Of a stretch of 64,000 bases of DNA, positions 48,118 through 60,489 are shown piece after piece. Position 1 is the first letter of the stretch. The number at the start of each line of letters is the position of its first letter. A model generated the notes under the pieces. The model worked only from the letters and a program-made list of their open reading frames with translations, was not told the DNA's origin and did not search any database. The stretch comes from Haliotis asinina (Eukaryota > Mollusca > Gastropoda > Lepetellida > Haliotidae). The position numbers were made by a program, and so were the translations under genes. Where the stretch lies: the NCBI RefSeq assembly GCF_037392515.1, contig NC_090285.1, positions 5,149,501 to 5,213,500 of the forward strand, in the 5' to 3' direction.

Positions 48118-48603
48118 CGACATTCCGTATTCAACAAATTCATCAGACATGCAACAGCCTTACCGCTAGTGCCATTAGAGAAACTAGACGATGTATGGGT
48201 TCAGGCCTAGGAAGACCGACCATCAGAAGTACCCGACAAAGATAGCTTTGCGGACTATGTTACTGAGAAGTGGGTTCAGAAAGATCGCCAGACGTGGAAC
48301 CACTTTGACACCCAGGCTCCCCGTACAACAAACCATCTTGAAGGGTGGCACCATAAGCTCAATAACGCCATCAAGACATCCCATCCTAACCTGTACAAGT
48401 TTATCAATGTCATCAAAACCATACAGGCCAAGAATGAAATTTTAATACTCCATCTCCAGACCACAGGTAGACTGAAGTACAAGCAGAATAAGTATCGAGA
48501 TCTGCAGATTCAACTCCAGACTCTGATGATCAGATACCAATGTTGCGAAATTGATGTCATGTTTGCTGATGCTGCTTCCTACTTAATAAATGTCGACCTA
48601 TAA
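48118..48603 (+). pseudogene. MULE-type transposase C-terminal relic
   Basis: A 162-codon frame with a single internal TAG (near 48209). Visible are W-x-x-F spaced before APRTTNHLEGWHHKLNNAIK, then HPNLYKFINVIKTIQAKNE and a coiled, Gln/Arg-rich end. The 'RTNN..EGWH..LN....HPN...F' pattern is typical of the region after the MULE catalytic core in animal transposons often linked to FLYWCH zinc fingers. The catalytic part is not seen upstream. It could instead be the last exon of a domesticated gene (CCACAG precedes it), but the stop codon argues against this. Confidence 0.55.
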
Positions 48604-50689
48604 ATTATAAAGTGGATGTTCAGATGATAATCTGAAAGAGACCATATAAATCTGTATAGAAGTTTGTGTTTATTAAGTACGACTTAAGATAAAAATACAA
48701 CCACTAACTCGTTTACATCTTAAAACACTGCTTTTTAACAGGTAATATATATATAAAGAAAGTGATGAGAATACCGAGCGTACAGTTGTAGATATATAAG
48801 AGGTAGTTTGCGAAATGATAAAATAATAACACGTATATATATATTTGTCGGTTGCCAGTAGATTTTGTTCATGGATTTTAGGAGGTACATGTATTTTATA
48901 TTTCATTGCACTAGTACTGAAATGTATCCATATTTATATACTATTTATTTTCTTTATCTGTCACCTGATGTATTGGTGAGCTCTATTTTGATAGGATGTG
49001 CTGAATAAAAGAAATTGTTCAATATTTGAACATTTGTTTTACCTTCATAGACATACCTATATCTCGAATAATCGATTAGTCGGATTTATTACTTGGTCTC
49101 CAGCGATTTGGCTCATCGAGATTTGACTGTAGTTAATTAAGGGTGGTCTTCCAAGCTCTCCGTTTATGAAATATAATAGCGTGCTTCTCTTAACGGGAAG
49201 ATGTTTGCGTAAGAAGTTAAGAAGTAAACATGAACGGATTTTATATATTTAGTTTTCAAAACCCGAGATTTTGCAGCCGTATAGGGAAATGGTTTAACCA
49301 TGGCATCAAACAGATACAGAAGGCATTTTAGGTTAAATATGCGACCTTTCCGTTGAATAAAATACATTGATTTAGTAGCAGATTCCCAAAGGGCTTTTAT
49401 AGAGGCGTTAAAAGAATTTATTTACTATTATAAACCACTTATGAGTCTGATAAAGTAATCACAAAGTATCTACGCATACGGTTCTGCAGGTTTTCAACAA
49501 AACACTAATCACACGGATTAACACGTATTGTTTGCATCAAAATCTCACCCACTTTGCTAGTGAACTCACTATCACGTTTGTATAAAGTAAAGGTACGTTC
49601 TAAACGAATACAACTCTCGTTTTCGCCTAACGATTGTATCTAACGATCTATCACTTGCGACAGCATGATTATCATAGCGAATTTCAATAAGAGGAAACAG
49701 TGGATACACATCACATAACAGACTATTTTCATGAGGTAAAGTGCACAGATGATTAAACAAAAATGAAATAGATACTGAAATATCTACTGTACATAATTAC
49801 CTTCTATAAGTTATCGTGGAATTCTTCTTGGAATCGGTGAAAATTGCATCGACATTAATCAAATATTCGACAACTTTTTTTCATGTTGTCGATATGCAAA
49901 ATTACTCTACAGCTAATGCCCGACTTATGAATGGAAAGTGAACCAAACAATCGTTCGAAAGTGAAATGAAAGTTGTCAATAATGTAACTCAACATAGTAC
50001 AGGTTGTGACGCTATATGTCTTAGATTATAAATTTGTAACTTCTTGGAAGAAGTCGATAAATAACGCTTTTAATTTGGGAGCTGTTTTATACTCAAAAAT
50101 AAATTTAAAAAAAAAGAATGTGAAAGGGATGACTAATCATGATATGGCACTATTCAAGGGCTTTACCGCGAAGTTTCGTCATCCAGTCATGCTACCCCTG
50201 GTTTGTTGATTCTATATATAGAGTACACCGTGCACTGGGTATCAACCGGTCATGCCACCCCGGAGTGACTGTTCTGTATAAACAACTTATTTGAATAAAC
50301 AGCATTCCAATCGTTTTCTAACAAATAATCATCATTTCAGCTATAGCATAAACATCCATTGATAATTTCTCATTAAAATCATTAACTTCTTTTCATCATG
50401 GTGATATTATGTATCACTAGGCTTAATGAAGCTGATATGATTAGATAATGATTGTCACGTGTGGCTATTTTGGGGATGAAATGTGGGCCAAATGAGGGAT
50501 GAGGGATGAGGGATAAATGAGGGATTTGGGATTTACGGTCACTGGTTTCATTGTCTTTGCTAATTGGAGCACGAAATGAGGGATGAGGGATGTGGGTCAT
50601 GGGCTATTGTTTTGGCTAATTACTGCATTGTTCTACCATTGTTTTAACATAGTTTCTATTGCCTGTGCTGTGGAATGAAATTTATATCT
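48604..50689. other. AT-rich non-coding stretch
   Basis: No gene recognised. Loose GAGGGAT repeats occur at 50490-50600. Confidence 0.4.
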
Positions 50690-51195
50690 ACTATAATGGT
50701 CTAACTTGAAGTGTTTTAATCTCCATAGGAAATGTCTCCGATGCTTTCATTTTTTTATATACTATTAGTGTTGAATTTGATGATAATTTTGAGTCTAAAA
50801 TAGTGCCGATCGCGAGATACTTGTATTCATCAACAACTTCAATGTCCTTGTCATTGTCAGTTTACTGGTGAGTTAGATAACTTATCTTTCCCGAAATCAA
50901 TTATTATTTCTTTTGTTTTTTACATTTAAAAACAGAAAATATAAATTGCACCACTCAACAAAGTCACTAATTTCATTTCTATAACGTGCCTCAGATTTAC
51001 TTATTATTCCCACCAGTGTGGCATCATCCGCAAATTTAACAGTAAAGGCAGATTGAGAGATACATGTACATCTACAATTGTTTGTGTAAAGAGTGAATAA
51101 AATGGGCGAAATAACACAACCTTGCAGAGCACCTGTGGCTGTATAAACACGTGATGAAAAATTTTACCATTTACACAAACAAACTGCACACAAAC
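50690..51195 (-). pseudogene. Second copy of the CR1/Rex-like RT relic
   Basis: Matches 2010-2480 over its whole length (CTAACTTGAAGTGTTTTAATC, the post-RT segment and the TTATTCCCACCAGTGTGGC FADD-adjacent block) but is more decayed, with extra frameshifts. Its right end is truncated directly against the TATA-bearing repeat at 51200. Confidence 0.7.
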
Positions 51196-51199
51196 TTGT

Positions 51200-51640
51200 C
51201 TTCACATTGGTGTAGATTACGTATCTACATACACCGCCAGTAATAGGGGACACATATGAATAAAATGTTCCCGTTTACAGACGTCCCATATACTGATAAC
51301 TGCCTGGGGCGAGTCATTTTATAGGCCGGTTAGGAGCCATTAGACAGAACGTGTGTAAGAAATATCTGCTGTCTATACTCTATCTGTCGATGCAGATCTC
51401 ACAGTCAGTAACTGGGTACATGCAAGGATCAGTTTCTCGTGTGCAGCCGATATATATATATATACGGTGCTGTTCATGTTTCAACCTGTGAACAATTTAC
51501 ATTGTTTGTGTGATAACATCATAATCAGACGTGATCCAGTCTAATACTGGGTGTAGATTTGTATCTCTTAAACACAACACCTGTTTCTTTCACCAAATGC
51601 TAAACGCCTGATCTGTGTCTGATTTCACACTTTCCTCCTA
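51200..51640. repeat. Dispersed TATA-bearing repeat copy
   Basis: Shares CTTCACATTGGTGTAGATTA, GTCCCATATACTGATAAC and CAGCCGATATATATATAT (expanded TATA) with 3010-3560. It runs straight into the 48 bp satellite. Confidence 0.6.
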
Positions 51641-51644
51641 TAGC

Positions 51645-52770
51645 AGTCTAACACAGGTGGTATAAGTGGACTTCACGCTTTCCCCCTATAGTAGTCTAAC
51701 ACAAGTGATATAAGTGGACTTCACACTTTCCTCCTATAGCAGTCTAACACAAGTGATATAAGTGGACTTCACACTTGCCTCCTATAGCAGTCTAACACAG
51801 GTGGTATAAGTGGGCTTCACACTTTTCTCCTATAGCAGTCTAACACAGGTGATATATGTGGACTTCACACTTTCCTCCTATAGCAGTCTAACACAGGTGG
51901 TATATGTGGACTTCACGCTTTCCCCCTATAGTAGTCTAACACAAGTGATGTAAGTGGACTTCACACTTTCCTCCTATAGCAGTCTAACACAAGTGATATA
52001 AGTGGACTTCACACTTGCCTCCTATAGCAGTCTAACACAGGTGGTATAAGTGGGCTTCACACTTTTCTCCTATAGCAGTCTAACACAGGTGATATATGTG
52101 GACTTCACACTTTCTTCCTATAGCAGTCTAACACAGGTGGTATAAGTGGACTTCACGCTTTCCCCCTATAGTAGTCTAACACAAGTGATATAAGTGGACT
52201 TCACACTTTCCTCCTATAGCAGTCTAACACAAGTGATATAAGTGGACTTCACACTTTTCTCCTATAGCAGTCTAACACAGGTGGTATAAGTGGGCTTCAC
52301 ACTTTTCTCCTATAGCAGTCTAACACAGGTGATATATGTGGACTTCACACTTTCCTCCTATAGCAGTCTAACACAGGTAGTATAAGTGGACTTCACGCTT
52401 TCCCCCTATAGTAGTCTAACACAAGTGATGTAAGTGGACTTCACACCTTTCTCCTATAGCAGTCTAACACAAGTGATATAAGTGGACTTCACGCTTGCCT
52501 CCTATAGCAGTCTAACACAGGTGGTATAAGTGGGCTTCACACTTTTCTCCTATAGCAGTCTAACACAGGTGATATATGTGGACTTCACACTTTCTTCCTA
52601 TAGCAGTCTAACACAGGTGATATAAGTGGACTTCACACTTTTTTCCAAAGCAGTCTAACACAAGTGATATAAGTGGACTTCACACTTTCCTCCTATAGCA
52701 GTATAACACAAGTGATATAAGTGGACTTCACACTTTTCTCCTATAGCAGTCTAACACAGGTGATATAAGT
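51645..52770. repeat. 48 bp satellite with 240 bp higher-order structure
   Basis: About 23 units of 48 bp (TATAGCAGTCTAACACAGGT, then GATATAAGTGGACTTCACAC and TTTCCTCC). Distinct variants recur at a strict spacing: the CGCTTTCCCCCTATAGTAG unit starts at 51674, 51914, 52154 and 52394, and the GTGGGCTTCAC unit at 51808, 52048, 52288 and 52528, each 240 bp (five units) apart. The monomer corresponds to a single-copy segment of the TATA-bearing repeat (about 3475-3525). Confidence 0.95.
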
Positions 52771-52789
52771 GGATTGGTGTTTAAAGCGG

Positions 52790-53040
52790 CTTTTTATTTA
52801 GTATGATTATCAGATGTGATCTGGTCGTCTAAGTTGCCACAATTCTCGAGTTGCGCCCCTTGAGCTCACCAGAAACCTATGATTGTTGTTTCGGATCCTG
52901 GTTTGCCATAAGCTCTTTTCTAGGTTTGTCTGCACCATACCTGTTCTCATTTCTCTGCCTGACGTCACACTTTCCTTCTACATTAATCAAACACAAAAGC
53001 TATACGTGGAAAATTGTTAAAAGCGGCTATAACCCAGCTC
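52790..53040. repeat. Dispersed TATA-bearing repeat, 3' segment
   Basis: Similar to 11840-12060 (GATCTGGTCGTCTAAGTTGC, TTGTTTCGGATCCTGGTTTG, TTAAAAGCGGCTATAAC). Confidence 0.5.
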
Positions 53041-54944
53041 ATACCTCAACGAAGATGGTTGTGTTTACAAAAGTGAGTGACAAGCATGGGTTACTGAAGG
53101 CTAATCTGGACTTTCACGGGTTTTCTTAAAAGATGTCGTGCATAGTGTAATTTTAGAGGTTACAAAACCAGCACTCTCATAACGTGGCAATTGTTTTCGG
53201 GGACATTTGCAAACCTAAAGCTGTGAAGGATTTTGGTTTAATATTGTTCTGAGTTACAGACGTTTTAATGCTCATCGTTTTACTGAGAAACACTACATAG
53301 AAAGCAGCACTTACTTCTGTTGGTCTGGCCAGCATTTAAAAACAATTCTAGCTCAAAAGAGTTTTCCTGTTTTATTACATGGGGTATTAGTTATGACCCC
53401 GGGTATGCAGTGGTCGGGGTTTATCAAGTACCTGTTTGACCTGAAGGTGTACTGCATGTCAAGGAAGCCTTCAGTGTTGATCGTTGCTGGTGGTATATGA
53501 CCTAGTGGTTTGCTTGCTTCAGACCGGTGGCTCAAACATGTTCTCGGCACGATATGGCTGAAATATTGCCGATGTGACGTTAAATATTAACTCACTCACT
53601 CACTCACTCACTCAGATTGGTGGATGTATAATGAGCAATATCATTCCCTTCAACTCTCAATGGACCTTCTGTCTCAATGGACTTGTGTAGGTCTCTCTCT
53701 TTATTTACTCACTAACACTATACGCCATTCCTGTCCACTCTATTTTAAACTGTGTCTTGAAATCAATAGTTCTATACATGAAATCACAAAAGCTGAGTCC
53801 CAAAAAAGATCGGGGTTAGAACTTGTCTCCAGCAAGATATGCTTGTCAAATCGGGTTACGAAGGTTGTTCGGTGCATTTTATCGCAGCCCAATGCCTGAC
53901 GTCTGACACTTAAATGTCTGGTCCAGTCAACGTTATATAAAGAAATTCTTCATGTAGCTCGTAACACACCAGACAAACAAGTAATCAGACACTGGTATGC
54001 TAAAAACATCAGACAACACATAATGTGTAGAGAACAATTTCGTAGAAGGCTGCATCTCATTAAGAGACCAGTAGTCTATTTTGTTGCTCAAACAATTACC
54101 ACTAGTCTGTCGTACAGACCCTGAAATATATATATATCCAAGAAAGCCCACGCAAGCCTAGAAAATGTGGCAAGTCTAGATTTTCATAGCTTCAGGAAGA
54201 AAGTCTCAGGACTCCATTTCATTATATTATTTTTTTTCACTATGAAAGTTTTTTCAGTAAAATATGTTCATTTCAGAGACCAGCTGTTAGTCTAAATTAC
54301 CACATGAGACGTAGGGTATACAGTCAACGTCAAACTACCCACCCAAACTGTCTTCCACTCCAGGACGCTAAACAATGACAGACTCAGAACAGGGCCGTCT
54401 TTCTTAATGCGTTCTTGTTTTGGCGCTGTAAAACTGGTAGGACTGGTTTGTTGAATGTGAGTGTTTATGTCAAACCGCCTCCATGACCCAGTGGGGAGAG
54501 CATCCACATAAAAGACATAACAAATGCAATGCAGTGTCGACATATACACTGACATTTCGACCGTGTGACAGCCGAGATAAACTAACGACTGGTATTACGT
54601 AAACGTCCTCGTCACATGGCAGGTTCATTAACTCCAATCACTGGAGCTACTGGAGACCTTTCCTAGTTGCAAATGGTCTCGGGGTTCACACTTATCTTGT
54701 CAGTCGTAGACCCAGTTTCAAAATAATCACACCATGAATAAATACCACCATCGCTGATGAAAACCATGGCGGTTCTTTTACAAGGGGTTCTTTTGCTGAA
54801 TAGGTTTATAACATTATTCTTTTGATAGATCTTTGATAGTTGTCAATTCAGAAAGGCGGGATTACGCATTGGCACATAGTGTGGAAACAAAATCTGTTGT
54901 TCGTTTTGTTTGTGGACGCTGGAATACGTATCAGTATATGTTGG
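53041..54944. other. Non-coding stretch with one retroelement tail
   Basis: No gene recognised. A LINE/SINE tail sits at 53535-53616. About 54470-54520 contains CCTCCATGACCCAGTGGGGAG, a fragment of the third SINE type. The flank of relic P5 begins near 54815. Confidence 0.4.
53535..53616 (+). mobile_element. LINE/SINE 3' tail with ACTC repeats
   Basis: ATATGGCTGAAATATTGCCG, GTGACGTTAAATATTAACTC, then six CACT units. Nearly identical to the 3' end of the LINE at 25326. The body upstream (about 53440-53534) is not recognised, so it could be either a short LINE fragment or an unfamiliar SINE. Confidence 0.7.
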
Positions 54945-55262
54945 TATATAGCTGTGTCATTGTGCAGGAATATGTACAGCACCATAAGTGTCATTGTGCA
55001 GGAATATGTACAGCACCATACGTGTCATTGTGCAGGAATATGTACAGCACCATAAGTGTCATTGTGCAGGAATATGTACAGCACCATAAGTGTCATTGTG
55101 CAGGAATATGTACAGCACCATGCGTGCCGTTGTGCAGGAATATGTACAGCACCACACGTGTCATTGTGCAGGAATATGTACAGCACCATGCGTGTCATTG
55201 TGCAGGAATATGTACAGCACCATACGTGTCATTGTGCAGGAATATGTACAGCACCTTACTTG
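54945..55262. repeat. 34 bp minisatellite abutting P450 relic
   Basis: About nine units of GTGTCATTGTGCAGGAATAT then GTACAGCACCATAC. The period is not divisible by 3, so all three forward frames stay open across it. The right edge merges directly into the haem-binding exon relic. Confidence 0.95.
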
Positions 55263-55654
55263 TCATTGGTTCACCAAGGCAAATACTGATCTGATCAACC
55301 AGCAAATCTCTGCACGACCGGGATAAATGTAGTTTATCATTCATGATCATAATTTGCCGTGCAAATAAAAGAAAAAAAAACCTTTTTCCATACGGTGTTT
55401 TATTTCCCAAATTGTGACTTTCTTGTTACAAACAAAAGTCTATTATCTACACTCACTGAGAGAAAACGGAACGACTTCTTTCTTTCGTTATTTTCCCTCT
55501 TTTTCAATGAAACAGTCAGTTTAGAAGTTTTCCGGGTCCCCCAAACGTTCGTTCGTTTTGTGAGAACAGAATCCAAGTTGGTTATGATAAAGACACATTT
55601 AGGGGAGGCGGATTCTCGGAACTGGACATCGTGGGGAACAAATGTGAGAGGCAT
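55195..55654 (-). pseudogene. Cytochrome P450 relic, CYP2 clan (P5)
   Basis: Minus strand, exon 3-like (about 55485-55654): VPHDVQFRESASPKC and IITNLDSVL align with copy [16 protein letters not shown] and LLNLDSVL. The [12 protein letters not shown] region follows in decayed form (NVWGTRKTSKL). Exon 4-like (about 55225-55300): ISICLGEPMTSKVLYIFL aligns with [17 protein letters not shown], with the haem Cys retained. The intron is shortened. Stops and a shift prevent function. Exons 1 and 2 are absent. Confidence 0.8.
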
Positions 55655-55664
55655 TCAACACTGT

Positions 55665-55900
55665 TCCCCAGTACATCATCACTTAGCTACAGTACATCAT
55701 CACTGGCTACGGTACATCATCACCAGTGTATCATTACTGTTCTCCAGTGCATCATCCCTTCACTACAATACATCATCACCAGTGCACCATCACTTCGCTA
55801 TAGGCCATCATCACATGGCTACAGTACATCATCACCAGTACAGCATCACTTGGCTGCAGTCCATCATCACTGGCTACAGTAAATCATCACTTGGCGTAGG
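55665..55900. repeat. Irregular 21 bp array next to P5
   Basis: Loose units of AGTACATCATCACTTAGCTAC related to 20370-20915 and followed by the same GGTTCAGCATGACTCG flank. This links the P5 locus to the left part of units A and B. Confidence 0.8.
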
Positions 55901-55954
55901 TTCAGCATGACTCGTCAGCAGTACATAATCACTCGCAAGGAGTGAGCACTCAGT

Positions 55955-58900
55955 TCATGTGACACGTGCGGTGGTGATATAAGTGAAGTTCATGAATGTG
56001 AAAATAAACTTGCTATAGTTTTTGACAGACACATAACCGCAGTTTCTAATTATGATGACTTTTTATGTCGAAGTCACATTCCAGAGTTAAGACATGAACT
56101 TGAATATTTTTAAACCTGTATTTGAGCAGCTTCGACAAGAGGTTCATGCAGCTTCAAGCCAGTTGAACAGCAGACTGCAGAAGTTATTGGAGTCATCATC
56201 TCTCAGATCATGTGCATCCTCGAAACACAGTGACAGGGTAAACAGAACGTGTGCAGCTTCAGGAAGTAGTTCAGATCTGGTTTGAAAACGTGCAAAGGCA
56301 GTGGCAGCGCGAGCAGCTCTTTGGGTTGCAGAAAAGGAGGCTGAAATAAAGAAAAATCATGCTCTCATGGAGCGAAACAACTGGTACCCAAGACCGTTCG
56401 TAACAGAGCAGATATGGAAGCAGATCTTGGACTATTGCGAATGCAGAAGGATGCAGCTGCTGCTCAGGCATAATATATGGCTTTAGAATCTGAATCAGAG
56501 GACATCCATGCTCCGAGGTTATCTGACATTAACCACCTCCGCATGTCTCAGCTACAGATCGTACAAAGCAATATGTTTGGAAAATTCTTTAAAATAATAC
56601 AGAGCTTCGGACACAACACGATAATGTCATCACAGGTACAAGTGATCAGCGGGAAGAGGATACACACGCTCATGCTATCCATGACCAACATGTTCGTATT
56701 TTCCATGACCAACAGTTACCTCCTCGGGATACCAGGGTGACAAGTCCAATGAGTCGACAGGAGAACCTTTTCAAGTGAACTGTCTGTCTTCTTCTAAACA
56801 AAGAATTTGTTTTAACTCGCTTGAGTAAGTATGATGACATGCCAGAGTTCTACTGCATTTGGAAACATAGCTCCCAGAATGTCACGTCAGAGCAATGTGT
56901 AAGCCCCAATGACGAGACCACTTGCTAGCGAAATGGTTGCGCCCAGAGAAATCACACATGTCCAGATCTAAGGCAGGCTAACGCTTTCAATCCAACAAGA
57001 GGATTACAGCATATCTGGGGTATTGAGGAACAGTACAGCAGCCCTGAACTTGTGGGAACGTCTCTGAAATTTAGGCTTTCAAGCTTTCCAAAGTTATCCA
57101 ACAATGAAATCAAAACACTATGAATTGTCGGACCTACCCTTCGAAACAGAATCAGTTAAACAGCAAGATATCTACAGTGCTCTGCTTGCTTACCTTGACA
57201 CGTCGTCAGGTGTCACCCCAATAGTGAACAAACTTCCATATGGCATCCAAGAAAAATGGACAACACACACTGTTAGGTAAAAAAGGACAATACGGTGTGA
57301 CGTTTCCTCCTTTACATGTCTTTGTCGACTTCAATAAAAATATGAGCAAGATAAGAAATGATCCTAACTTCTGGTATCATGGTCAAGGTCAAAGTCATGT
57401 TCCATCAAGAAATGCTAGTGAACATTTACGCCATCCTTCAAGGAACTTTGTGTTAAACAGAAAACCTGATGTTACAACCAGTGAGAGTGCAGCATCTGGG
57501 CCAAAGCCGGGTCCAGATTCGGTGAAGTGTCTTCTGTACAAGACAGGGCATTCCCTAAAGAATGCACAGCTTTTCGAGCAAAGCCTTATAATAAAAGAAG
57601 GCAACTCCTAAAGAAATGGAACGTGTGTTTCAGATGTGCGTCAACAGAACACCAGGTTTCTGACTGTAAGACAGCAGTGAAATGTGATGAAGGTGGGAGT
57701 ACTCGTCACCTTTGCATCGTGACACATAGGCTACTGACAGACAGAACAGTTAGGATGCACAACATCATGGTGGGGGAGAGAAATCCCGAGGAAACTCACC
57801 CGCAGAACATCCTGTGGACACAAAGTGTAGTCAGATCTGCAATGGCACCTTTGTTGGGAAATCATGTGTGAAAACGGCACTTGTTAGCACCTTTCAGGAA
57901 GGACATCCTGCAAAGACCATCAAGGCTTATGCAACACAACGCTTGCTAAGGGCGAATTTTTTAATATGATGGATATTCATACCAACAAGATTCCTTGGCA
58001 TTTGTCATCATGTTCAGGACATACCGATATCTCTGACAGAAGAGCAAACGGCTTTGTTGCAAAATCCCTTGATGGTTTTGCAAAGTTATCGACACTGGAT
58101 GTTGTCATTTATCTGACATTGTTGACTCATACCTCCTCTGCACGGAAATGCTGAGATTATGCTTTTCACTGGCAGGGTTGCTCTAGACCAACACATTGGA
58201 CCCCCTACATCTCCTTATGCTCAAAGACTTCCACAAGTCTGGGGTGTGATTGGAGACATGTTCCTAGGGAAAGTCCATCCTCTAAACAGTGTGCATGTCA
58301 TCAAGACTCATCTCCTACATGATGGACGAGCATCATTGTTCACACCCTGTCCAAACAACTACACTGTGAAAGAAAGGCCTCAGACCGACTGCCTTGGAAG
58401 ACAATTGTTCACACTTACAGAAGAGGACAATAAGATTGTCTCTTGAAGACCTTGAAGAGCGCATCTGCACTCATAAATGCCCTAAAACACCTTGAATCAG
58501 TCAGAGGTAAAGTCAGGATCTTCAGATCAGATCGCGGAACCAATTTGGTGGGGCCATGATTGAGTACAGATAAATGCTGTTAACGTTTAGGATAGTGCTG
58601 TTTGTCAACAACTGTACAACTCTAGATCCACATGCATATTTAATGCACCCCACTCTTGGATGGAGTGTGGGAACGCATGACAGGGATAACTGGTTCTTGA
58701 CTCGATGATGATGGACATTAATGGGAAGGACTTGACGCACGATTTTCTTGTGACTCTCATGGCTGAGGTAAGTGCAATCATCAATCCACAGCCTCTCGTA
58801 TCTGTTCTCAGATCCTGAGGAACCCTTTGTGCTCAGTCCGGCCACCTTGTTCACCCAGAAGACAGATCATGAGTCATGCTCGACTGTCCAGTATAGCTTG

Positions 58901-59230
58901 AAGGATATATATCGCTCCAAATAGAAACAAGTGCCGGCACTGGCTGAATTGTTTTTGAAACACTGGCAAAACAAGTACCTTGTCACGTTGCAGGTCTGTC
59001 ATAAATGGACTTCTGACAGACCTAACATCCAAGAAGGCGTCGTTGTGCTCTTAAGGGATAAGAGTGAACACAGAAAACATTGGCCTATGTCACGGGTCAT
59101 GACTGGCCTACCAGGTGCGGACGACAAAGTCTGTAAAGCTGTTCTGCGTGTCCAGAAGGATGGGGAAGTGACAATTCTCACTCTACGGCCGGTTAATCTG
59201 ACTTTAAAGTTTTTCAGATTACCGATTTAG
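55955..59230 (+). pseudogene. BEL/Pao LTR-retrotransposon relic
   Basis: Gag-like start (55955-56110), then an Ala/Glu-rich helical region (about 56280-56480). A CCHC knuckle (CFRCASTEHQVSDC) at 57630-57672 is preceded by a degraded one. A protease-region remnant lies at 57960-58450. An integrase fragment with an RSDRGTNL motif is near 58530, and the C-terminal integrase domain typical of BEL/Pao at 58931-59230 (KHWQNKYLVTLQ, WPMSRVMTGLPGAD, LRPVNLTL). Reverse transcriptase and RNase H are missing altogether. Many stops and shifts. No LTRs were recognised on either side. Confidence 0.75.
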
Positions 59231-59239
59231 CTCTGCAAT

Positions 59240-60489
59240 TCATCACTTCTTATGGACTGTAACTTTTGGTCAAAAAACAATTAAGTTTGTCATCAGACAG
59301 GGTGTGTAATGTTATTGCGCAAAGGTAGGTAAAAGGTCATGATTTTATGACTGCTTCAATTTATTTTCATTTATACTCTTCTAAGGAGGAGGGATGAAAA
59401 TTGCACCGGTAACACGTGAATGTGTGTGTTCCCAAGGGGTCAAAACACATTCATTTTACATCGGTAAAAGCATCCACCGGACTTGTACGTTGTATAATTC
59501 TTTACAGAGGTTTATACTGGATGCGAGCTTTCTGAACCAGTGAGCGAGGCCGTACATGAACACTCGACTGAAGTATCAATATAATCCGATCAACATCCTT
59601 CGCCAGCTGTAACTCTCGTGATACGTAATAATTTTCATATATTCAAACGCAAATACTTCTCGTAGTAAAGCTGAAAAGGAATTTTGGAAAATGAATGGCA
59701 CCGATAAGACGGTGAGTCTGGGCGTGTATTGCTGCTAGAAGTGGTTGCACTCGTTACTATGGATGTGTATGCGTGACCAGAGACTTGAAATGATTGAGAC
59801 ATTCCATGATTGACTCTCGTTGTATCTGTGAACTACCCCTCTGCCTATTACAGGACACGTACTCATCATCTGTGATGAGTTTCTCACAGACACTGTTGGT
59901 ACATTGTCCCAAATGCTGGCTTCATTAAATGTACTTCAACTTGAAAGCATTGCATTTTTGCTTTGATTTTATCGATCATTACTAAGGTTGTTGTTACGAG
60001 AGCGTGTCTGCAAATTGTATTATTAATTAAGTATTAATTATCATTGGTCACAACAATTATTGTTTTGAATGGTAGGCCTCTAAGGAAGTGCTTTAGAGTT
60101 ACCTCCTCTTGAGTTTATGTTTTGATTAATTGTTGACCTCCGGGAGACTGCTAGAACTTTCTACGGTGATGGCGATGGTTGTAAGTGCTCGAAGTTCCAG
60201 AGTGGATGACTTTATATATAAAGGGTAGTTGACGTGTTGTCGGACACGGAAATACACACAGATTAATGGAGTACATATCTGCCAGCCTCTCCGTCAAAGC
60301 TTGATCTTCATAACCGCTGCCTGACCGCTCTCTGTGTTACATTCTGAATAACTTTTTCACTCTCAGATCAAAGACTTCGGTGACTTGACATTATATTGTG
60401 ACCCATTACTGTTGATCTGACTCATTTGCATTGTATATGAAATCTCTATTGTGTATCCTTTGTAACCTTAACAATGTTCACTTTCTTTT
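59240..60489. other. Unassigned stretch with TATA-like site
   Basis: About 59540-59660 matches 4820-4950 and 20960-21090, the sequence after the 21 bp array, so the BEL relic interrupts a duplicated segment. Between 59690 and 60480 is unfamiliar sequence with ACTTTATATATAAAGG at about 60208, which could be part of an LTR or a promoter. No reading frame. Confidence 0.35.

Noticed and set aside
48101..48603. A domesticated MULE-derived host gene
   Set aside because: An in-frame TAG and the lack of a recognisable upstream catalytic region make a relic more likely, though the acceptor-like CCACAG before it was noted.
54833..55326. A 153-codon Cys-rich repetitive protein
   Set aside because: The 34 bp array opens all three frames equally and has no start context or flanking exons. 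It overlaps a P450 relic on the other strand.
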